The notes beneath the pieces were generated by a model. That model had not been told where the DNA came from, searched no databases, and saw nothing but the letters and a program-made list of their open reading frames with translations. Shown piece after piece: positions 38,694-47,760 of a DNA stretch of 64,000 nucleotides. The translations under genes were made by a program, and so were the position numbers. Within the stretch, counting starts at the first letter, position 1, and the number at the start of each line of letters is the position of its first letter. This DNA comes from Mucilaginibacter celer (GTDB lineage Bacteria; Bacteroidota; Bacteroidia; Sphingobacteriales; Sphingobacteriaceae), in contig NZ_CP032869.1 in the NCBI RefSeq assembly GCF_003576455.2, forward strand, positions 2,232,001 through 2,296,000, read 5' to 3'.

Positions 38694-38788
38694 CGTCATT
38701 GCGAGGCACGAAGCAATCCCCGAGAGGCGAGGAGGCTATGCAAATCCGCCCTGTAAAGTCGGGGATTGCTTCGTGCCTCGCAATGACG
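38694..38788. repeat. Long perfect inverted repeat (REP-like hairpin, copy 1)
   Basis: Perfect 30 bp arms beginning CGTCATTGCGAGGCACGAAG and ending in its complement enclose a 35 bp loop. A second copy of the same family lies at 61115-61207. It occupies the gap between the sigma factor and FecR genes. Confidence 0.9.
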
Positions 38789-38829
38789 TGTGGGATAAAG
38801 CGGTTGTATTCAATCGTTTTTAGCTGCTT

Positions 38830-38893
38830 CTGAGAAAACCCCTTGGTAGAATCTGGATTATCTGAGAAAACTCCTTGGTGGAATCTGGATTAT
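38830..38893. repeat. 32 bp tandem duplication
   Basis: Two adjacent 32 bp units beginning CTGAGAAAAC and ending AATCTGGATTAT differ at two positions. They sit 3' of the sigma gene stop, between it and the hairpin. Confidence 0.85.
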
Positions 38894-38907
38894 TTAAAAC
38901 TAAAGAT

Positions 38908-39480
38908 TTAAAGCAGCTTCAGCAATATCGTCAGCAAAAATAAGAAACCTTTTAAGTTAAGCCGCAAAGTTTTCAGGGCTTTGGTGAGATGAGCCTCCAC
39001 TGTTTTTTCGGCAATAGACATTTCCTGGGCGATATCTTTTGCCGACATGCCTTTGTGGCGGCTGTGTTTATAAATCAGGCGGCATTTTTCGGGTAATTCT
39101 TCAACTATGCCGTTAATGTACTCTTCCAAAAATTTGGCGTGCACAATTTCGTCGGTAAGGGGAGCAGCCTGGTGTGGGAGTTCGCCTAACACTTTGGTTT
39201 GGCGGTTTTTATTATACTGATGCTTGAACACCGAGAATTTAACAGCCGTTGCCAGGTATGCCTTTAACGAATCGATCCGGATTATATCCCGCCTTGTCCA
39301 AACGCTTAAAAAAATGTCTTGCACAATTTCTTCGGCCGCAAATTTTTCTTTGGTATGGCTATAGGCCATTGCGATGAGCTTGCTCCAATACCGGTTATAA
39401 ATTTCACTAAAGGCGAGGGTATCCTGCTCAACCAAAAGTTGCAGTAATTCCTCGTCGGATAGTTTATTATAACTGATCAT
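38908..39480 (-). CDS. ECF RNA polymerase sigma factor (FecI-like)
   Basis: 190 residues. Region 2 (about 10-75; FSEIYNRYWSKLIAMAYSHT, EEIVQDIFLSVWTRRD) and region 4 (about 125-175; LPEKCRLIYKHSRHKGMSAK, IAEKTVEAHLTKALKTLR) are intact, with no region 3. It is of the Bacteroidota FecI-type group paired with FecR and an STN-type SusC, which follow in order on the same strand. The 345 bp between it and FecR hold a tandem duplication and a long hairpin, so read-through to FecR may be reduced. Confidence 0.93.
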   Translation of the reverse strand: MISYNKLSDEELLQLLVEQDTLAFSEIYNRYWSKLIAMAYSHTKEKFAAEEIVQDIFLSVWTRRDIIRIDSLKAYLATAVKFSVFKHQYNKNRQTKVLGELPHQAAPLTDEIVHAKFLEEYINGIVEELPEKCRLIYKHSRHKGMSAKDIAQEMSIAEKTVEAHLTKALKTLRLNLKGFLFLLTILLKLL

Positions 39481-39634
39481 TAAATAGGGCGTTATTGATC
39501 TCCCTAAATTACGAAGTTTAACACTAAATATCTGTTTTGTTAAAAATAATTTAATAGCCGGTTGTAGTTTGATCAGTTTTTGTATTCAGGATATTATGTT
39601 GATTTACGGGATCTTCCAAAATTTAAAACCAAAT

Positions 39635-39670
39635 AAAACCCCATCAGGGCAATATGCCTGATGGGGTTTT
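39635..39670 (-). terminator. Terminator after the lipoprotein gene
   Basis: A 14 bp perfect stem (AAAACCCCATCAGG / CCTGATGGGGTTTT) with an 8 nt loop, ending in T residues on both strands. It lies 17 bp beyond the stop of the gene at 39688-40389. Confidence 0.88.
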
Positions 39671-39687
39671 ACAAACATTAACTAATG

Positions 39688-40389
39688 CTACTTTGTAGTA
39701 AACTTATAAATTCCCGAATCTGAAGTATTTCCTTTCGAATCGGTAGTTATTACCTTCCAGTAATAGGTTTTCCCGGCCACCACGGCTACGTCCTTCAGTA
39801 TATTTTCTGAGGCTTTGTTTTTTAGTAAAGCCGGTGAAGACGAATCGCCGAAATAAATATCGTACAAAATAGTGTCATTATCCGCATCCGAACCATTCCA
39901 CGATAGATCCATTTTACCGTTAGTAACAGTTACCGTCTGGTTCATTACCGGGGCAACAATCTCGGCCGGAAAAGGTGCATAATTAACTGTTGCAGGCCCC
40001 GAATTATAAAACTTCCATGTATCACTTTTGCTGGTTGCTGCCGCTGCCGATTTTGCCGAAACCGTCCATGAGTAGGGCGTATTTCTTTTTAAAATAGCGT
40101 TAACCTGGGTAGCGGCTGTACTTAAAGAAGCACTGGTACCGTCATCAAGATTTTTAATGGTCACATCATAACCGGTAGCATTGTCGGCTGCGCTCCACTT
40201 AAGCGTTACCGTGCTTTGCGTTGCTGATATAACGGTGCCCTGCGTACACACTTCATTACTTGCAGGCGCAATGAGCGTTGGCTTACCCGGGCCGGCCGGC
40301 GGCGGAGGAGGAGCCGGATTATCGGTTTTATGTGATCCGCAGGCAGATAAAATGGCTATACTGAAAAAGAAGAATATTACTTTTCTCAT
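39688..40389 (-). CDS. Fibronectin-type-III lipoprotein
   Basis: 233 residues. Signal peptide with lipobox LSACG (Cys about residue 17), a Pro-rich spacer (NPAPPPPPAGPGKP), then two Fn3-like repeats (about 35-125 and 140-232; TPYSWTVSAKSAAAATSKSD and KTYYWKVITTDSKGNTSDSG). It is an envelope lipoprotein with a likely binding or spacer role. Its ATG overlaps the stop of the giant gene by 4 bp (ATGA), so translation is probably coupled and the two proteins likely act together. No enzyme domain is visible. Confidence 0.85.
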   Translation of the reverse strand: MRKVIFFFFSIAILSACGSHKTDNPAPPPPPAGPGKPTLIAPASNEVCTQGTVISATQSTVTLKWSAADNATGYDVTIKNLDDGTSASLSTAATQVNAILKRNTPYSWTVSAKSAAAATSKSDTWKFYNSGPATVNYAPFPAEIVAPVMNQTVTVTNGKMDLSWNGSDADNDTILYDIYFGDSSSPALLKNKASENILKDVAVVAGKTYYWKVITTDSKGNTSDSGIYKFTTK

Positions 40390-43300
40390 TGTTTGATGAT
40401 TTTATAAACTGAATTGATACCGTCAATGGTTAAGTTAAGAGAATAAATACCTCTGCCAAGGCTTGAAACATCGATGCTAAGCACTCCCGATTGATTGAAA
40501 TAATCTTTTGTAAGCTTAAGCGCACCGCTGTTTATTTCATAAATCCTTATGGTAGCCTTTGCAGCTACGTTTTGCCCGATATTAACATTTATGGTGTTTT
40601 GGAACGGATTAGGGTATGGAATAATCCCTGCTACGTTGATAACCTGATCTATAACACCCTGGCAAAGCTTATCGGTGCTTACCGATAAACTGTTGCTGCC
40701 GGTATTAAGCGGCAATGTTATACTGCTTTGTGTTGTTTGATAGTTAACCCCGTTTAGCCTGATGTTATAGGCAGCACCGCCGTCAAGGGTAATGTTCACT
40801 ACTTTATTAAGTTTGTTTACAGTTGTATAAACCGAAAGATCTTTAGGTTCGGTAATAACCAGGTCAAAACACTGCTTGTTTTCGGGCAGTGCGGCGTTGG
40901 TTACACATACATTGTATGTTCCGGGCAATAAGTTGCTGATACTTGTAGCGGTTGTAAAAGTATAGTTCTTGTTTATCCCGTTGCCGGTAATCACGGCTGT
41001 ATAATTTGCAGTTTGCTCTGCCGTTATACTTACTGATCCATTATTCTGGCCCTTGCAGGTTACACTATTGGCGGCTACTTTTAAGTTATTTGCAGCCTGG
41101 GTAATCATTAACTTACCGGCGCCATAAACAAACGTGTAATTATCAGAAAGGCCTCCGCTGACTGTAAGATCATAAATCCCCGCAGGCGATTGCGTTGTGG
41201 CGGTAGCGCCTACAATTGGTGCCTTTGTAAGATTACTTTCATTTTCGCCGTTTACAAAGCCATCGTAGCTGGCCGTTAAATCAGGGTTAGCTTTTCCAAA
41301 TACCCGTGTTTGGTCGAGAGCTTTTACCTGTAAAGTTTTTTTACTGATAGTAAGCACGCGTTTCACATCGGCAGCAGCGTTATTCAGCAGGTCGCCTGCC
41401 TGCGATGCGGTAATGGTAACCGTCCCCGCTTTAAGGATATGTATTTTACCATCGGTTACAGAGGCTATACTGTTGTTATCTACGCTGTAGGTAACCGGTA
41501 TGGTGTTATTGCTGCTTGTGGCGGCTAATGCAAAATCAGCATCGCCATAAGTGTGCGTTGCCAAAGCATCGAAGGTAATAACCTGGTTTATTTTAACGGT
41601 AACTGCGGGTAGGGTTGCTGTACCGCCTGCGGTGGTCACAGCCAAATCTCCACTTACACCGGCAAAGGTGGCTGTTATCTTGGTATCCGAATCTACGGTG
41701 TAAGATAGTGCGGCAAGTCCGCCAATGGTTACACCTGTGGCAGTTGTAAAGTTGCTGCCGGTTATCACCAGTTTGCCATTACCGTTTGGCGATGCCTCGG
41801 CTTTTGTTATTACCGGCGGTAACACAAACTTAAAGCCCGCGAACGTGGCGGTACCATTCGGGGTTTGAACTGATATTGCACCTGTTTCGCCCTCACCAAC
41901 GATAGCGGCAATGCTTTCCGGCGACTCGACAGTGAATGATTTTGCTGCTTTGCTGCCAAAGTTCACTACGGTTGCTCCGCTAAAGTTTTTGCCGGTAATG
42001 GTTACTTTGGTGCCGGTGGTGGCTGCCAATGGGGTTACTGCGGTAATTTGTGTTTCAGTAACCGGGCCGTTGTGGTATATTGTAAGTTGGTTTTTGCTAC
42101 CAATAACAAACACTATCAAGTCCATTCTCCCATCGCCATCCATATCATTTAAGGTGATTTTTTCGCTTAAATCATAGATATTTATGAGCCGCGCAGGTGT
42201 GGCCATTGATATATTACCTTTAACGGACTGGTTACGGGCATAATAAACCCCATCATAAGACAACCCGAGTAAATCCATTTTTCCATCGCCATCCATGTCT
42301 CCAACTTCCGTATAACCCACCATCGAAGCATTTGAGAATGCCTTGGGAGGTTCGAGCGAATGACCATTGATGATACCATTTTCCGAAACATTTCTGGATA
42401 CAAGGAACTGTTCGGAAAAAATATCATTCTCCGCCAAATCAGCTTTACCGTCCCCGTCAAAATCGGCGATCGCCGTATACCAAGCGGTGTAGTTGTATAC
42501 CGGACCGGTAATATAATTAACTGAGAAATCATTGCTCGACAAATCGCCAGGCAACGAATTGTTTTCATACAAATATATCCCGGCCGATGAGCAGCCATAA
42601 ATAGGATCCGGCTTATTGTCGCCGTCGATATCAGTAATAGCTAACGAAATATTAGTGCCCGATGACGATTCGGTAAGCCGCATTTTTGGCCCAAATGATA
42701 CGTTTGAACCATTGGTAGTATTGGGATAATAATAAAAATCGAACGCGCTATCATACATGATCAGATCCGGTCGCCCGTCTCCGTTCATATCCCTGAGCTC
42801 CATTTTATCGTAATTGCCATCCAAATCTTCCAATACTTTTTCTTCAAACGAGACATTACCATTTGTCGAAGTATTATGCATGAAAACAATGATTCCGCTG
42901 CTAAATAAAATATCTTTTTTACCATCCCCATCTACATCACCTATAACCTTACTGTTAACGTGTCGGGACGTGGGAATTAGTAATTTTTGAGTAAACGAGG
43001 ATTTAGATAATAAAGGATCAGGACCATGCTTCAATATATACAGTGAGTCGCCGCTGTTCACCAGGAAATCGGGGGTTCCGTCGCCATCAAAATCGTCGAT
43101 ATCAAAACCTCCGTTAATTTTCACCACAAATTTATTTGAAAAACTGGTGGCACCCTTATCGCTGGTTACGATAAACTGAAGGTTTGAACTCGCAGATAAT
43201 TTTTTATCAGTATTTGTTACTGTAATTAATTTATTGGCACCGGCAGGTACAATCACTTCCAGGTGATTTTTGGCTGCACTTTTAACCTGGGCTTTTACGG

Positions 43301-46300
43301 GGCCAAAGTAAACCACGTTTTTATCGGCCACAGGATTAAAATTATCGCCTTTGATAGTTACAGTGGTGCCGATAGGGCCGAAAGCAGGCGAAAAAGACGT
43401 TATCACCGGAGGATCAATAAACAAAAAGCCTCTTTTTGTACCAATACCGCCTGCCGCCTTAACAGTAATAGCACCGGTTGCTCCTGCTCCAGGCGTAGCA
43501 GTAATACTTGTTGAGGATAAAACTTTAAATGATTTTGCAGCAACGCCACCAAAGGACACTTCGGTAACATCAGTAAAGTTGCTGCCTGTAACAGTTACAA
43601 GAGCACTTGAACCGTCGCCGGTTTTTGTGAACGAAGTGATTACAGGTGCAGGTATAAAAATAAAGCCCGGTAATGTTGCGGTGCCACCGGGGGTTATTAC
43701 CGTAATATCGCCCGATTCGCCGTTTATAGGTTTTGCTGTTATTACGGTTGGCGAAACAACGGTAAAATCAGCAAACGACGATCCAAATTTAACCTGCGAT
43801 ACACCTGTAAAGTTGCTGCCGTTAATAGTTACCGTCGTTTCTGCATTAGCTTTCATCGGGCTTGCCGAAGTTATAGCAGGAGCGGGGTACCAGGTGAAGC
43901 CGTTAAATTCTGCCGTACCTGCTATGGTCTTAAGGGATATTTTACCCGTAGCTCCGGCACCAGCCTTAACAGTAACCTGGTAATTTCCAACGCTTACTAT
44001 GATTGCCGGTATTCCACCGATAGTCACTTCCGAAGTGGTTAAAAGGTTAATACCGCTGATGGTTACCGGCGTGCCCATGCCTCCTTCTGTTGGCGAGAAT
44101 GAGTAAATAAAAGGAGGGGGCAAATAAGTAAATCCGCCTATTGAGGCATCACCCAACGGACTGCCCACAGTAACGTCGCCGGTTTCGCCGGTGGCTACAA
44201 CAGCAAGAATTTTTGTTGGCGATATAATAGAAAATGATGCAGCATTGGCCGATCCGAATCGTACTGATTGTACAACATCCAGGTTGGTGCCGGTTATTGT
44301 AACCGTTTGACCAGCCGCCGCCAAAACAGGACTGATAGCCGTAATTACAGGCGAAGTGTAACTAAAGCCGCTCATGGTGGCTGTACCACCAACGGTTGTA
44401 ACTGATACATCGCCGCTTGCACCATTGCCCACGTTAGCGGTTATTGAAGTTGCCGAAAGTGCATAAAAATACCGGGCCGGCTGTCCGCCAAATTTAACCG
44501 AGGTAACGCCGATAAAGTTTTCGCCTGTGATGGTGACCGTGCCGCCGTTTTTTTGCGATGAAGGCGTGAACGAGCTGATAGTTGGCTTTTGTACCCAGGT
44601 AAAGCCGGGTGCGCTATCAGTGCCTTTGGGGGTAGTAACAACAACATTACCCGATGTGGTGGCTGTAGCAGGTATTGCGGTAATGGTAGTTGCAGATACA
44701 ACAGTAAACGATATTGCCGGAACGCCACCAAAACTTACACCCGTAGCTTCGCCAAAATTACTGCCGGTAATAGTTACCGGTGTTGTTGCCAGGGGCCCCG
44801 AATAGGTTGGATTGAACGCCTGGATAAACGGGCCGGGATGTTTAAAACCGGCAAGCGATGCACTTCCCTTAGATGTTTTTACTGTCACATTTCCAGATTT
44901 TCCGGCGCCTACTACTGCACTGATCTCGGTGGGCGAGGTTATAGTAAACGACGTGGCCGGTACACCACCAAAATCTACCGAGGTTGCTCCCGTAAAATTA
45001 ATCCCTTTAATAACTACCGTTTCACCCGAACCGGCGTTATCCGGCGAAAACGAGGTAATTGATGGTCCGCTATGTGTAAATCCGGGTAGGCTTGCGCTTC
45101 CTCCTTCAGATGCTATCCGTACATCGCCGCTGGCACCGCTGCCAACAGTTGCTTCGATAGTGGTTGACGACAATACATTGAAAGCCGCGCTTACTCCGCC
45201 AAAGGAAACGTTATCCACTTCGGTTAAATTAGTTCCGGTAATGGTTACCTTATCTCCGGCTCCTCCGCTTTGCGGCGTAAATGAGGTAATTTGCGGAGCC
45301 GGTACAAAAATGAAGCCCGGTAAACTGGCTGTTCCGCCTTTTGTAGTTACGGTAACGTTGCCCGAGGTAGCGCCTGCGCCAACCATGGCAACTATCCACT
45401 CGTTGTAATTAGAACTTATTGCAGCCGCTACGCCGCCTATGGTAACCTGGGCGGAGCCAAGATTTGATCCATAAATATAAATAGATGAATTATTACCGCC
45501 TTTTGAAGGGGATATGGAGGTGATAACCGGCGGTGGGATAAAATTAAAATCATTATAAGTTGATGATCCGCCCGGGGTGGTTACCGTAACGCCGTTGGAT
45601 GAACCGGCGGCAACAACTGCAGAGATTGTGGTTGGCGAGACAACTGTATAAGAAGTTGCCGCCACACTGCCGAACTTAACCGATGTGGCATTGCTGAAAT
45701 TACTGCCTGTAATGGTTACCGTGTTGCCGGCAGCAGCAAACGAAGGAGATACAGATGATATAACAGGCGCACTGATATAAGTAAAGCCCGGAAGGCTTCC
45801 TGTACCGCTTGGTGCGGTAACCGAAACCGCTCCGGACGAGCCTTCGGTCGCAACTGCCTCGATCGTAGTTGGTGAAGTAACCTTAAATGTAGCGTTAGTA
45901 CCGCCAAATGTTACTCTTGTAGCATCTGAAAAACCTGTACCTGTTATAGTGATTACTGCCCCTTTCCAGCCCGTAGTTGGCGAAAACGATGATATCGCCG
46001 GTGGGGGGATAAGTGTAAACCCCGAAATGCGGGATGTCCCTTTTGCCGTTGTTAACGTAATATCGCCGGAGGTGGTTCCTTCGGGTACATAAGCCGTTAC
46101 GCTTGTGGGGGATATATTGGTAAAACCCGCTGGTTTACCGCCTATTGTTACAGCCGTTGTTGCCGATAGGTAACTACCGGTGATGTTTATTGCCATACCC
46201 GGATAACCGGCAGCGGGGCTAAATGAGCTGATAACCGGCGGATCGGGAGGTAAAACAACCTCCAGCGTGATGAGAAACGCACCAACACCCGATTGGTTGG

Positions 46301-47474
46301 CCGCCGATATTTTATACCTGTTTTTTAACGTAAGCCATGTTGGCGTGCCGGTTATTGTGCCATCGGGGCCCAATACCAAGCCGGCGGGCAATGAAGGGGC
46401 AACGTGATAGCCTGCGGTTGATATTTTATAAAAGCCGGTGTTAATGCTGCCGTTAGAGCCAAAAACGATCAAATCATCATTTTCATCAGCTATCATCATG
46501 TGCGTTAGGGGAGGAGGATATATATCGCCCTTATCATCATAATAAGGTGTAGGCAAGGTTGTAACCTGTCCGGCCGGATTAATTCTTCGCAGCGAGCCTT
46601 CTTTTTCGCCAACAGTAATATATCCTTTCGAATCTATGATGATGCTTTCAGGCAGATTAAATGAGGCGTTTGCGCCCGAACCGTCGGCACTGCCGGCCCT
46701 GGTAGTACCTGCAAGGGTTGTAACCTGTCCGGCAGGGGTTATTTTCCTGATCATATTATTCGCAAAATCAGCAACGTAAATGTTCCCCGATTTATCTATC
46801 GCCAAACCTTTGGGATTATTGAAAGATGCGTTGGTGCCCAACCCGTCGGCTGCCCCGGTTCCTATTTTCCCGGCAAATACTGATGTTTTGCCATCTTTGG
46901 CAATTTTCATTATCCTGCCGGTGGGCTCAGAAACATAAATTATACCGTTTGGATCTATAACAATATCACTGGGTGCTATTAATTTTTGCGCATAGGTGCT
47001 AACCACACCATCGGGAGTGATCTTTCGTACCCGCGAGTTCTCCCCATCGCGCATGTTCAGATCCGTTACGTATAAATTGCCGTCTTTGTCGATAGTTATA
47101 CCTCCGGTTTCGCCAAAAAAAGCTGCTGCTCCTTTGCCGTCGGCATAGCCATAGTTGCCGCTGTTGCCGGCCAGTTTGGTATAGCTGCCATCGGGTTTTA
47201 TGTGGAGGATGGATCCGTATGATGAGGCATAGTAATCGCCCGAGGGCGCTTTAACAAAGTACTGAACCCCGCCAATACATTTATTTACCTGGATTACCTG
47301 CGGATAATATACATTTGGTACCGCACCGCCGGTGTTGGTTACAGAAATAGGGGTGATGGTTTTGCCGAGGTAAAGCGTTTGTACGGCCGGATAGCTGATA
47401 ACCGGCTTTTGCGCAAACAGCTTAGCCGAAAACAACAGCGTTAAAATAAACGCGGATAACAGTGATTTATACAT
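40386..47474 (-). CDS. Giant type IX-secreted repeat protein (NHL, IPT/TIG, FG-GAP, MBG)
   Basis: 2362 residues: signal peptide (MYKSLLSAFILTLLFSAKLF, then AQ); four or more NHL repeats (about 60-400; GLAIDKSGNIYVADFANNMI); about 13 IPT/TIG domains in tandem (about 413-1445; pattern VITSFSPxxGxxGxxVTITG with NFxxATxVxFGG); seven FG-GAP/VCBS calcium-type repeats (about 1448-1798; DxDGDGxxDL); two more IPT/TIG domains (about 1805-1960); an Ig/MBG pair (about 1965-2125); a SprB-like repeat; and a C-terminal type IX sorting domain (about 2283-2362; YPNPFQNTINV, GRGIYSLNL). It should be exported across the outer membrane and attached to the surface or released as an adhesin or matrix protein. There is no catalytic domain. 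It overlaps the lipoprotein gene by 4 bp. Confidence 0.92.
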   Translation of the reverse strand: MYKSLLSAFILTLLFSAKLFAQKPVISYPAVQTLYLGKTITPISVTNTGGAVPNVYYPQVIQVNKCIGGVQYFVKAPSGDYYASSYGSILHIKPDGSYTKLAGNSGNYGYADGKGAAAFFGETGGITIDKDGNLYVTDLNMRDGENSRVRKITPDGVVSTYAQKLIAPSDIVIDPNGIIYVSEPTGRIMKIAKDGKTSVFAGKIGTGAADGLGTNASFNNPKGLAIDKSGNIYVADFANNMIRKITPAGQVTTLAGTTRAGSADGSGANASFNLPESIIIDSKGYITVGEKEGSLRRINPAGQVTTLPTPYYDDKGDIYPPPLTHMMIADENDDLIVFGSNGSINTGFYKISTAGYHVAPSLPAGLVLGPDGTITGTPTWLTLKNRYKISAANQSGVGAFLITLEVVLPPDPPVISSFSPAAGYPGMAINITGSYLSATTAVTIGGKPAGFTNISPTSVTAYVPEGTTSGDITLTTAKGTSRISGFTLIPPPAISSFSPTTGWKGAVITITGTGFSDATRVTFGGTNATFKVTSPTTIEAVATEGSSGAVSVTAPSGTGSLPGFTYISAPVISSVSPSFAAAGNTVTITGSNFSNATSVKFGSVAATSYTVVSPTTISAVVAAGSSNGVTVTTPGGSSTYNDFNFIPPPVITSISPSKGGNNSSIYIYGSNLGSAQVTIGGVAAAISSNYNEWIVAMVGAGATSGNVTVTTKGGTASLPGFIFVPAPQITSFTPQSGGAGDKVTITGTNLTEVDNVSFGGVSAAFNVLSSTTIEATVGSGASGDVRIASEGGSASLPGFTHSGPSITSFSPDNAGSGETVVIKGINFTGATSVDFGGVPATSFTITSPTEISAVVGAGKSGNVTVKTSKGSASLAGFKHPGPFIQAFNPTYSGPLATTPVTITGSNFGEATGVSFGGVPAISFTVVSATTITAIPATATTSGNVVVTTPKGTDSAPGFTWVQKPTISSFTPSSQKNGGTVTITGENFIGVTSVKFGGQPARYFYALSATSITANVGNGASGDVSVTTVGGTATMSGFSYTSPVITAISPVLAAAGQTVTITGTNLDVVQSVRFGSANAASFSIISPTKILAVVATGETGDVTVGSPLGDASIGGFTYLPPPFIYSFSPTEGGMGTPVTISGINLLTTSEVTIGGIPAIIVSVGNYQVTVKAGAGATGKISLKTIAGTAEFNGFTWYPAPAITSASPMKANAETTVTINGSNFTGVSQVKFGSSFADFTVVSPTVITAKPINGESGDITVITPGGTATLPGFIFIPAPVITSFTKTGDGSSALVTVTGSNFTDVTEVSFGGVAAKSFKVLSSTSITATPGAGATGAITVKAAGGIGTKRGFLFIDPPVITSFSPAFGPIGTTVTIKGDNFNPVADKNVVYFGPVKAQVKSAAKNHLEVIVPAGANKLITVTNTDKKLSASSNLQFIVTSDKGATSFSNKFVVKINGGFDIDDFDGDGTPDFLVNSGDSLYILKHGPDPLLSKSSFTQKLLIPTSRHVNSKVIGDVDGDGKKDILFSSGIIVFMHNTSTNGNVSFEEKVLEDLDGNYDKMELRDMNGDGRPDLIMYDSAFDFYYYPNTTNGSNVSFGPKMRLTESSSGTNISLAITDIDGDNKPDPIYGCSSAGIYLYENNSLPGDLSSNDFSVNYITGPVYNYTAWYTAIADFDGDGKADLAENDIFSEQFLVSRNVSENGIINGHSLEPPKAFSNASMVGYTEVGDMDGDGKMDLLGLSYDGVYYARNQSVKGNISMATPARLINIYDLSEKITLNDMDGDGRMDLIVFVIGSKNQLTIYHNGPVTETQITAVTPLAATTGTKVTITGKNFSGATVVNFGSKAAKSFTVESPESIAAIVGEGETGAISVQTPNGTATFAGFKFVLPPVITKAEASPNGNGKLVITGSNFTTATGVTIGGLAALSYTVDSDTKITATFAGVSGDLAVTTAGGTATLPAVTVKINQVITFDALATHTYGDADFALAATSSNNTIPVTYSVDNNSIASVTDGKIHILKAGTVTITASQAGDLLNNAAADVKRVLTISKKTLQVKALDQTRVFGKANPDLTASYDGFVNGENESNLTKAPIVGATATTQSPAGIYDLTVSGGLSDNYTFVYGAGKLMITQAANNLKVAANSVTCKGQNNGSVSITAEQTANYTAVITGNGINKNYTFTTATSISNLLPGTYNVCVTNAALPENKQCFDLVITEPKDLSVYTTVNKLNKVVNITLDGGAAYNIRLNGVNYQTTQSSITLPLNTGSNSLSVSTDKLCQGVIDQVINVAGIIPYPNPFQNTINVNIGQNVAAKATIRIYEINSGALKLTKDYFNQSGVLSIDVSSLGRGIYSLNLTIDGINSVYKIIKQ

Positions 47475-47702
47475 GGAATTGTGAAAAAGTTAAGGTTGAG
47501 TACAATGTTACTTAAACATTGGTAACGGGCGCATTTATAATATTTTGTGTGATAAAGATTTAATTATTTAGCGTAAATATACTGTTAGCGCCGCAAATTA
47601 ACGCAAAATATGAGAACAAAAATAAGCCGATTGTTTTAACTAAATCGATATCTGCCCGTTAATTAAAGATTAGTTGCCTGCAACAACTCATGGCACCGTA
47701 AA

Positions 47703-47739
47703 ATAAAAAGCCCTCTTTTAACCTACAGTAAAAGAGGGC
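47703..47739 (-). terminator. Terminator after the DUF6807 gene
   Basis: A perfect 11 bp stem (GCCCTCTTTTA / TAAAAGAGGGC), 8 nt loop, followed on the minus strand by a T-rich tract. It lies 22 bp beyond the stop at 47761. Confidence 0.85.
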
Positions 47740-47760
47740 CTCAAGGTAGTTGTATTCTTG

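Noticed and set aside
37588..38709. FecR gene starting at 38709
   Set aside because: The extra 49 codons translate the hairpin repeat and intergenic DNA; the ATG at 38562 gives the normal family N-terminus.
43263..45408. Plus-strand ORFs of 80-210 residues opposite the giant gene
   Set aside because: Mirror ORFs of the repetitive TIG-coding strand; composition is low complexity and lacks starts with context.
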